Source: Anagrus nilaparvatae
Lineage: Eukaryota > Arthropoda > Insecta > Hymenoptera > Mymaridae
Direction of reading: 5' to 3'
Assembly (NCBI GenBank): GCA_022575985.1
Contig: JAKSXM010000007.1
Location: 35,962,501 to 36,026,500 of the forward strand
DNA length: 64,000 nucleotides
The position numbers were made by a program, and so were the translations under genes. Under the pieces are notes generated by a model. That model was not told the origin of the DNA. It saw only the letters and a program-made list of their open reading frames with translations, and did not search any database. Of this stretch, positions 1-8,211 are shown piece by piece; position 1 is the first letter of the stretch, and the number at the start of each line of letters is the position of its first letter.

Positions 1-1475
1 TTAGGCTTAAATTTACTTTTAAGCACAATAACGTTAAAATCAATGTTACTTTTGAGATTAGAAATACTTCGTGAACGAGTGGTTTTATATTTAAAATTTA
101 AGTATATTGTAAAGTAACTCGTTCAAGATGTACTTTTTTACGCGTCTAGAAAGAATTCTTAAACATTGTAAGCAGAGCTAAATAATTGATAATCTTATAT
201 TATTTTATAATGATGTTTAATACAAATATAATGTTAAATAATGATATATTAATGTTACGAACAAATTTTGCTAAATATTTCCAAATTTTTGTTTGTAACA
301 TTATAATTAATATATCATTATTTAACACTATATTTGTAATAAACATCAGTATAAAATACTATAAAATTATCAAATATTTAGCTCTGCTTACAATGTTCAA
401 TGATTCATTCTAGACGTGTAAAAAAGTACATCTTGAACGAGTTACTTTACAATATACTTAAATTTTAAATATAAAACAACTCGTTCACGAAGTATTTCTA
501 ATCTTAAATTGATTTTAACGTTATTGTGCTCAAAAGTAATAAATAACAAACTGCTATTAACTAATATTAAACACTTATTAAATTGATTAAATTGATATAA
601 ATATTTGATATAAATCAAAACTTATAAAAGTTATAAAGACTGAATATTTCCACTATTTAGCTCTACTAATGATAAAAACAATGTTCAATAATTCTTTCTA
701 GACATGTAAAAAAGTACATTTTGAACGAGTTACTTTACAATATACTTAAATTTTAAATATAAAACAACTCGTTCACGAAGTATTTCTAATCTCAAAAGAT
801 TGATTGATTTTAACGTTATTGTGCTTAAAAGTAAATTTAAGCCTAAAATTAATTCATATATTGTAAAATAACACGTACACGAAGTTGTTTTGTGCACATC
901 TAGAAACAGTTATTAAACATTATAATTTTTATCATAATTGGAAATATTTAGCAACGTTGCTAAACAAATTCGAAAATGTTTAGCAACGTTGCTAAACAAT
1001 TCTGAAAATGTTTAGCAACGTTGCTAAACAAATTTGAAAATGTTTAGCAACGTTGCTAAACAGATTTGAAAATGTTTAGCAACGTTGCTAAACAAATTGA
1101 AAATGTTTAGCAACGTTGCTAAACAAAATTGAAAATGTTTAGCAACGTTGCTAAACAGATTTGAAAATGTTTAGCAACGTTGCTAAACAGATTTGAAAAT
1201 GTTTAGCAACGTTGCAAAACAAATCTGAAAATGTTTAGCAACGTTGCTAAACAAAATTGAAAATGTTTAGCAACGTTGCTAAACAAATCTGAAAAAGTTT
1301 AGCAACGTTGCTAAACAAAATTGAAAATGTTTAGCAACGTTGCTAAACAGATTTGAAAATGTTTAGCAACGTTGCTAAATAAATCTGGAAATGTTTAGCA
1401 ACGTTGCTAAATAAATCTGGAAATGTTTAGCAACGTTGCTAAACAAATTTAATAATGTTTAGCAACGTTGCTAAA
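1..1475 (+). repeat. Unit 1, class S, type I (left end cut by window)
   Basis: The first roughly 109 bases of the leader lie outside the window. The inner foldback is at 15-537, the spacer follows, and the extra inverted arm is at 702-946. The array at 947-1475 holds 17 palindromes counted directly, with linkers of many types (aaattcg, agatttg, aaaattg, aaatctg, taaatctgg, aaatttaat). Its length (529 bp) is the same as in the other three type I units. Confidence 0.95.
702..946 (+). repeat. Type I extra inverted arm (unit 1)
   Basis: This segment is the reverse complement of the leader plus left foldback arm and ends in TGGAAATA against the first palindrome. It lies between CTAG at 698-701 and TTTAG at 947-951. 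Most other units jump straight from this CTAG to the array, so the segment is present or absent as a block. Confidence 0.9.
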
Positions 1476-3612
1476 TATTTCCACTATTTAGCTCTACTAA
1501 TGATAAAAACAATGTTTAATAATTTTTTCTAGATCTGCACAAAATAACTTCGTGTACTTGTTATTTTACAATACATGAATTAATTTTAGGCTTAAATTTA
1601 CTTTTAAGCACAATAACGTTAAAATCAATGTTACTTTTGAGATTAGAAATACTTCGTGAACGAGTGGTTTTATATTTAAAATTTAAGTATATTGTAAAGT
1701 AACTCGTTCAAGATGTATTTTTTTACGCGTCTAGAAAGAATTCTTAAACATTGTAAGCAGAGCTAAATAATTGATAATCTTATATTATTTTATAATAATG
1801 TTTAATACAAATATAATGTTAAATAATGATATATTAATGTTACGAACAAATTTTGCTAAATATTTCCAAATTTTTGTTTGTAACATTATAATTAATATAT
1901 TTAACACTATATTTGTAATAAACATCAGTATAAAATACTATAAAATTATCAAATATAGAGCTAAATATTTGATAATTTTATAGTATTTTATACTGATGTT
2001 TATTACAAATAAGCAGAGGCTTACAATGTTCAATGATTCATTTTAGACGTGTAAAAAAGTACATCTTGAACGAGTTACTTTACAATATACTTAAATTTTA
2101 AATATAAAACTACTCGTTCACGAAGTATTTCTGATCTTAAATTGATTTTAACGTTATTGTGCTCAAAAGTAATAAATAACAAACTGCTATTAACTAATAT
2201 TAAACACTTATTAAATTGATTAAATTGATATAAATATTTGATATAAATCAAAACTTATAAAAGTTATAAAGACTGCATATTTCCACTATTTAGCTCTACT
2301 AATGATAAAAACAATGTTCAATAATTCTTTCTAGCAACGTTGCTAAACAAATTGAAAATGTTTAGCAACGTTGCTAAACAAATTTGAAAATGTTTAGCAA
2401 CGTTGCTAAACAAATCTGAAAATGTTTAGCAACGTTGCTAAACAAATTTGAAAATGTTTAGCAACGTTGCTAAACAGATTTGAAAATGTTTAGCAACGTT
2501 GCTAAACAGATTTGAAAATGTTTAGCAACACTGCTAAACAAAATTGAAAATGTTTAGCAACGTTGCTAAACAAATTTGAAAATGTTTAGCAACGTTGCTA
2601 AATAGATTTGAAAATGTTTAGCAACGTTGCTAAACAGATTTGAAAATATTTAGCAACGTTGCTAAAACGATTTGGAAATGTTTAGCAACGTTGCTAAACA
2701 GATTTGAAAATGTTTAGCAACGTTGCTAAACAAATTGAAAATGTTTAGCAACGTTGCAAAACAAATTTGAAAATGTTTAGCAACGTTGCTAAACAAATTG
2801 AAAATGTTTAGCAACGTTGCTAAATAAATCTGGAAATGTTTAGCAACGTTGCTAAACAAATTTAATAATGTTTAGCAACGTTGCTAAACAGATTTAAAAA
2901 TGTTTAGCAACGTTGCAAAACAAATCTCAAAATGTTTAGCAACGTAGCTAAACAAATTTGAAAATGTTTAGCAACGTTGCTAAACAAATCTGAAAATGTT
3001 TAGCAACGTTGCTAAACAAAATTGAAAATGTTTAGCAAAACAAATTTGAAAATGTTTAGCAACGTTGCTAAACAAATTTGAAAATGTTTAGCAACGTTGC
3101 TAAACAGATTTGAAAATGTTTAGCAACGTTGCTAAACAGATTTGAAAATGTTTAGCAACGTTGCTAAACAAATCTGAAAAAGTTTAGCAACGTTGCTAAA
3201 CAAAATTGAAAATGTTTAGCAACGTTGCTAAACAGATTTGAAAATGTTTAGCAACGTTGCAAAACAAATTTGAAAATGTTTAGCAACGTTGCTAAACAAA
3301 TTGAAAATGTTTAGCAACGTTGCTAAACAAATTTGAAAATGTTTAGCAACGTTGCTAAACAAATTGAAAATGTTTAGCAACGTTGCAAAACAAATTTGAA
3401 AATGTTTAGCAACGTTGCTAAACAAATTGAAAATGTTTAGCAACGTTGCTAAACAAATTTGAAAATGTTTAGCAACGTTGCTAAACAAATTGAAAATGTT
3501 TAGCAACGTTGCAAAACAAATTTGAAAATGTTTAGCAACGTTGCTAAACAAATTTGAAAATGTTTAGCAACGTTGCTAAACAAATCTGAAAATGTTTAGC
3601 AACGTTGCTAAA
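1476..3612 (+). repeat. Unit 2, class L', longest array
   Basis: Hairpin insertion spans 1910-2011. The array at 2332-3612 has about 40 repeats, the most in the window. It includes a damaged dyad with AACACTGC near 2527 and a truncated repeat (TTTAGCAAAACAAATTTG) near 3032. Its last third (from about 3228) repeats a regular pattern of four repeats (126 bp). The backbone shares the change AAAACTACTCG with units 6, 12 and 28, marking one sub-lineage. Confidence 0.93.
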
Positions 3613-5622
3613 TATTTCCACTATTTAGCTCTACTAATGATAAAAACAATGTTTAATAATTTTTTCTAGATCTGCACAAAATAACTTCGTGTACTTGTTA
3701 TTTTACAATACATGAATTAATTTTAGGCTTAAATTTACTTTTAAGCACAATAACGTTAAAATCAATGTTACTTTTGAGATTAGAAATACTTCGTGAACGA
3801 GTGGTTTTATATTTAAAATTTAAGTATATTGTAAAGTAACTCGTTCAAGATGTACTTTTTTACGCGTCTAGAAACAATTCTTAAACATTGTAAGCAGAGC
3901 TAAATAATTGATAATCTTATATTATTTTATAATAATGTTTAATACAAATATAATGTTAAATAATGATATATTAATGTTACGAACAAATTTTGCTAAATAT
4001 TTCCAAATTTTTGTTTGTAACATTATAATTAATATATTTAACACTATATTTGTAATAAACATCAGTATAAAATACTATAAAATTATAAAATATAGAGCTA
4101 AATATTTGATAATTTTATAGTATTTTATACTGATGTTTATTACAAATAAGCAGAGGCTTACAATGTTCAATGATTCATTTTAGACGTGTAAAAAAGTACA
4201 TCTTGAACGAGTTACTTTACAATATACTTAAATTTTAAATATAAAACAACTCGTTCACGAAGTATTTCTGATCTTAAATTGATTTTAACGTTATTGTGCT
4301 CAAAAGTAATAAATAACAAACTGCTATTAACTAATATTAAACACTTATTAAATTGATTAAATTGATATAAATATTTGATATAAATCAAAACTTATAAAAG
4401 TTATAAAGACTGCATATTTCCACTATTTAGCTCTACTAATGATAAAAACAATGTTCAATAATTCTTTCTAGAAACGTTGCTAAACAAATTGAAAATGTTT
4501 AGCAACGTTGCAAAACAAATTTGAAAATGTTTAGCAACACTGCTAAACAAAATTGAAAATGTTTAGCAACGTTGCTAAACAAATTTGAAAATGTTTAGCA
4601 ACGTTGCTAAATAGATTTGAAAATGTTTAGCAACGTTGCTAAACAGATTTGAAAATATTTAGCAACGTTGCTAAAACGATTTGGAAATGTTTAGCAACGT
4701 TGCTAAACAGATTTGAAAATGTTTAGCAACGTTGCTAAACAAATTGAAAATGTTTAGCAACGTTGCAAAACAAATTTGAAATGTTTAGCAACGTTGCTAA
4801 ATAGATTTGAAAATGTTTAGCAACGTTGCTAAACAGATTTGAAAATATTTAGCAACGTTGCTAAAACGATTTGGAAATGTTTAGCAACGTTGCTAAACAG
4901 ATTTGAAAATGTTTAGCAACGTTGCTAAACAAATTGAAAATGTTTAGCAACGTTGCAAAACAAATTTGAAAATGTTTAGCAACGTTGCTAAACAAATTGA
5001 AAATGTTTAGCAACGTTGCTAAATAAATCTGGAAATGTTTAGCAACGTTGCTAAACAAATTTAATAATGTTTAGCAACGTTGCTAAACAGATTTGAAAAT
5101 GTTTAGCAACGTTGCAAAACAAATCTGAAAATGTTTAGCAACGTAGCTAAACAAATTTGAAAATGTTTAGCAACGTTGCTAAACAAATCTGAAAATGTTT
5201 AGCAACGTTGCTAAACAAAATTGAAAATGTTTAGCAATACAAATTTGAAAATGTTTAGCAACGTTGCTAAACAAATTTTAAAATGTTTAGCAACGTTGCT
5301 AAACAGATTTGAAAATGTTTAGCAACGTTGCTAAACAGATTTGAAAATGTTTAGCAACGTTGCTAAACAAATCTGAAAAAGTTTAGCAACGTTGCTAAAC
5401 AAAATTGAAAATGTTTAGCAACGTTGCTAAACAGATTTGAAAATGTTTAGCAACGTTGCTAAACAAATTGAAAATGTTTAGCAACGTTGCAAAACAAATT
5501 TGAAAATGTTTAGCAACGTTGCTAAATAAATCTGGAAATGTTTAGCAACGTTGCTAAACAAATTTAATAATGTTTAGCAACGTTGCTAAACAAATTTGAA
5601 AATGTTTAGCAACGTTGCTAAA
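3613..5622 (+). repeat. Unit 3, class L', long array with internal duplication
   Basis: Hairpin insertion spans 4047-4148. The array at 4469-5622 has about 37 repeats. Its first repeat is damaged (CTAGAAACGTTGC). A block of six repeats is duplicated 190 bp apart: the marker CTAAAACGATTTGG occurs at 4671 and 4861. A one-base deletion (AAATTTGAAATG) near 4776 is shared with unit 9, as is GAAACAATTC in the left foldback arm, so units 3 and 9 are sisters. Confidence 0.93.
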
Positions 5623-6626
5623 TATTTCCACTATTTAGCTCTACTAATGATAAAAACAATGTTTAATAATTTTTTCTAGATCTGCACAAAATAACTTCGT
5701 GTACTTGTTATTTTACAATACATGAATTAATTTTAGGCTTAAATTTACTTTTAAGCACAATAACGTTAAAATCAATGTTACTTTTGAGATTAGAAATACT
5801 TCGTGAACGAGTGGTTTTATATTTAAAATTTAAGTATATTGTAAAGTAACTCGTTCAAGATGTACTTTTTTACGCGTCTAGAAAGAATTCTTAAACATTG
5901 TAAGCAGAGCTAAATAATTGATAATCTTATATTATTTTATAATGATGTTTAATACAAATATAATGTTAAATAATGATATATTAATGTTACGAACAAATTT
6001 TGCTAAATATTTCCAAATTTTTGTTTGTAACATTATAATTAATATATCATTATTTAACACTATATTTGTAATAAACATCAGTATAAAATACTATAAAATT
6101 ATCAAATATAGAGCTAAATATTTGATAATTTTATAGTATTTTATACTGATGTTTATTACAAATAAGCAGAGGCTTACAATGTTCAATGATTCATTCTAGA
6201 CGTGTAAAAAAGTACATCTTGAACGAGTTACTTTACAATATACTTAAATTTTAAATATAAAACAACTCGTTCACGAAGTATTTCTGATCTTAAATTGATT
6301 TTAACGTTATTGTGCTCAAAAGTAATAAATAATAAACTGCTATTAACTAATATTAAACACTTATTAAATTGATTAAATTGATATAAATATTTGATATAAA
6401 TCAAAACTTATAAAAGTTATAAAGACTGCATATTTCCAATATTTAGCTCTACTAATGATAAAAACAATGTTCAATAATTCTTTCTAGCAACGTTGCTAAA
6501 CAAATTGAAAATGTTTAGCAACGTTGCTAAACAAATTTGAAAATGTTTAGCAACGTTGCTAAACAAATTGAAAATGTTTAGCAACGTTGCAAAACAAATT
6601 TGAAAATGTTTAGCAACGTTGCTAAA
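5623..6626 (+). repeat. Unit 4, class L, short array
   Basis: Hairpin insertion at 6063-6164 has a perfect 47-bp stem and an 8-nt loop. The array at 6485-6626 has five palindromes, the fourth with the asymmetric GCAAAAC end. A private change gives TTTCCAATATTT at about 6433. It aligns without net length change to unit 26. Confidence 0.94.
6063..6164. repeat. Perfect 47-bp stem hairpin typical of L units
   Basis: Positions 6063-6109 are exactly complementary to 6118-6164, with loop AGAGCTAA at 6110-6117. The right half is an extra inverted copy of the end of the foldback arm, so L units contain this small hairpin inside the large one. Equivalent hairpins are present in all 27 L, L* and L' units. 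Most L' copies have one stem mismatch (TTATAAAAT for TTATCAAAT). No bacterial-type terminator is implied: there is no GC-rich stem. Confidence 0.93.
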
Positions 6627-6750
6627 TATTTCCACTATTTAGCTCTACTAATGATAAAAACAATGTTTAATAATTTTTTCTAGATCTGCACAAAATAACT
6701 TCGTGTACTTGTTATTTTACAAAACATGAATTAATTTTAGGCTTAAATTT
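6627..6750 (+). repeat. Leader arm of reference unit
   Basis: The leader starts directly after the last palindrome, passes through CTAGATCTGCAC, and ends at the foldback start. Its first 57 or so bases recur at 7381-7437 as a direct repeat. Most of it recurs inverted at about 7571-7682. It is also a diverged direct relative of the right foldback arm (shared TTTAGCTCT, TTCTAGA and TTTACAATA landmarks in the same order). Confidence 0.88.
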
Positions 6751-7273
6751 ACTTTTAAGCACAATAACGTTAAAATCAATGTTACTTTTGAGATTAGAAA
6801 TACTTCGTGAACGAGTGGTTTTATATTTAAAATTTAAGTATATTGTAAAGTAACTCGTTCAAGATGTACTTTTTTACGCGTCTAGAAAGAATTCTTAAAC
6901 ATTGTAAGCAGAGCTAAATAATTGATAATCTTATATTATTTTATAATGATGTTTAATACAAATATAATGTTAAATAATGATATATTAATGTTACGAACAA
7001 ATTTTGCTAAATATTTCCAAATTTTTGTTTGTAACATTATAATTAATATATCATTATTTAACACTATATTTGTAATAAACATCAGTATAAAATACTATAA
7101 AATTATCAAATATTTAGCTCTGCTTACAATGTTCAATGATTCATTCTAGACGTGTAAAAAAGTACATCTTGAACGAGTTACTTTACAATATACTTAAATT
7201 TTAAATATAAAACAACTCGTTCACGAAGTATTTCTAATCTTAAATTGATTTTAACGTTATTGTGCTCAAAAGT
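6751..7273. repeat. Inner foldback, arms about 250 bp, 22-nt loop
   Basis: Left arm 6751-7001 pairs with right arm 7024-7273, and the loop is 7002-7023. The two arms differ by substitutions and small indels, for example a 7-bp excess in the left arm after AAAATCAAT and a short excess in the right arm near the loop. TAACGTTA is kept in both arms. The same foldback occurs in each unit, in L units lengthened by the small hairpin. A transcript would fold into a long near-continuous duplex; no transcript is shown here. Confidence 0.93.
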
Positions 7274-7380
7274 AATAAATAACAAACTGCTATTAACTAA
7301 TATTAAACACTTATTAAATTGATTAAATTGATATAAATATTTGATATAAATCAAAACTTATAAAAGTTATAAAGACTGAA
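7274..7380 (+). repeat. Spacer with no second copy in the unit, very AT-rich
   Basis: This is the only backbone segment of the reference unit for which I find neither a direct nor an inverted copy within the unit. It contains short internal repeats (TTAAATTGATTAAATTGA, GATATAAAT) and a small inverted pair AACTT/AAGTT around ATAA. It is nearly invariant between units; AAAACTTATAAAAG alternates with AAAATTTATAAAAG. Confidence 0.85.
7359..7366 (+). promoter_or_regulatory. TATAAAAG octamer upstream of the array (possible TATA box)
   Basis: The octamer matches a canonical eukaryotic TATA box and lies about 70 bp before the end of the leader-start copy, pointing towards the array. It is kept in the units I inspected, in both spacer variants. 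In so AT-rich a sequence such a match can occur by chance, and I see no other promoter element, so this is only a candidate. Confidence 0.25.
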
Positions 7381-7437
7381 TATTTCCACTATTTAGCTCT
7401 ACTAATGATAAAAACAATGTTCAATAATTCTTTCTAG
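7381..7437 (+). repeat. 57-bp direct copy of the leader start
   Basis: This copy repeats 6627-6684 with a few substitutions (ATGTTC for ATGTTT, ATTCTTTCTAG for ATTTTTTCTAG). Each minisatellite is thus bracketed by direct repeats: this copy before it and the next unit's leader after it. The array, or the extra arm in type I units, begins exactly at its terminal CTAG. Confidence 0.9.
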
Positions 7438-7682
7438 ACATGTAAAAAAGTACATTTTGAACGAGTTACTTTACAATATACTTAAATTTTAAATATAAAA
7501 CAACTCGTTCACGAAGTATTTCTAATCTCAAAAGATTGATTGATTTTAACGTTATTGTGCTTAAAAGTAAATTTAAGCCTAAAATTAATTCATATATTGT
7601 AAAATAACACGTACACGAAGTTGTTTTGTGCACATCTAGAAACAGTTATTAAACATTATAATTTTTATCATAATTGGAAATA
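7438..7682 (+). repeat. Type I extra inverted arm (unit 5)
   Basis: Equivalent to 702-946. It begins ACATGTAAAAAAG, matches the right foldback arm in direct orientation as far as TTATTGTGC, and then continues as the reverse complement of the leader. The left foldback arm can pair either with the inner right arm or with this one, so two hairpins compete. Confidence 0.9.
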
Positions 7683-8211
7683 TTTAGCAACGTTGCTAAA
7701 CAAATTCGAAAATGTTTAGCAACGTTGCTAAACAATTCTGAAAATGTTTAGCAACGTTGCTAAACAAATTTGAAAATGTTTAGCAACGTTGCTAAACAGA
7801 TTTGAAAATGTTTAGCAACGTTGCTAAACAAATTGAAAATGTTTAGCAACGTTGCTAAACAAAATTGAAAATGTTTAGCAACGTTGCTAAACAGATTTGA
7901 AAATGTTTAGCAACGTTGCTAAACAGATTTGAAAATGTTTAGCAACGTTGCAAAACAAATCTGAAAATGTTTAGCAACGTTGCTAAACAAAATTGAAAAT
8001 CTTTAGCAACGTTGCTAAACAAATCTGAAAAAGTTTAGCAACGTTGCTAAACAAAATTGAAAATGTTTAGCAACGTTGCTAAACAGATTTGAAAATGTTT
8101 AGCAACGTTGCTAAATAAATCTGGAAATGTTTAGCAACGTTGCTAAACAAATTTAATAATGTTTAGCAACGTTGCTAAACAAATTTGAAAATGTTTAGCA
8201 ACGTTGCTAAA
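7683..8211 (+). repeat. Palindromic minisatellite of the reference unit
   Basis: About 17 repeats of 31 or 32 bp. The repeat is a dyad core TTTAGCAACGTTGCTAAA followed by a linker of 13-14 bases ending GAAAATG. The core is nearly invariant and the linker varies at its first few positions. One repeat near 8000 has AAAATC in place of AAAATG before its core, a change kept in units 11 and 27 but absent from unit 1. Confidence 0.95.

Larger units (their letters stand above)
6627..8211 (+). repeat. Unit 5, class S, type I: reference full-length unit
   Basis: This is the cleanest complete unit and is used here to define the parts. Leader 6627-6750, inner foldback 6751-7273, spacer 7274-7380, leader-start copy 7381-7437, extra inverted arm 7438-7682 and array 7683-8211 (about 17 repeats). 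Leader plus left arm is also complementary to 7390-7682, so a second, outer foldback encloses the first. The unit therefore begins and ends with the same inverted sequence adjoining a palindromic repeat. It is colinear with unit 27. Confidence 0.95.

Noticed and set aside
186..413. A 75-codon open frame on the plus strand, with 63-, 70- and 72-codon versions in every other unit
   Set aside because: It lies inside the foldback, starts at TTG rather than ATG in the full-length reading, and its predicted peptide is low-complexity (I, N, F, Y rich). Its end changes with the hairpin insertion. It reflects low stop frequency in one frame of a repeat, not a gene.
947..1475. CRISPR array
   Set aside because: Spacing of 31-32 bp looks superficially suitable, but the variable part is only 13-14 bp and takes a few recurrent forms, there are no unique spacers, and no cas genes occur.
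947..1475. Baculovirus-type homologous region (hr) or bacterial parS-like sites
   Set aside because: Both involve repeated palindromes, but the core sequence differs from the ones I know, copy number and total length far exceed them, and no viral or bacterial genes are present.
947..1475. RFX-type X-box from AGCAAC and GTTGCT half-sites
   Set aside because: Within the core the half-sites diverge rather than converge, and converging pairs between repeats are separated by about 20 bp instead of 0-3.
6063..6164. Rho-independent terminator
   Set aside because: The stem is almost wholly A+T and has no T-run in the expected place; the context is a eukaryote-like satellite.
6795..6815. CENP-B box
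   Set aside because: CTTCGTGAACGAGTGG lacks the required A at the tenth position and the CGGG block.
6627..8211. Helitron end at the conserved CTAG junction
   Set aside because: CTAG fits the 3' CTRR end loosely, but there is no short GC-rich hairpin just before it and no Rep/helicase sequence. The CTAG is better explained as the shared module landmark TTCTAGA.
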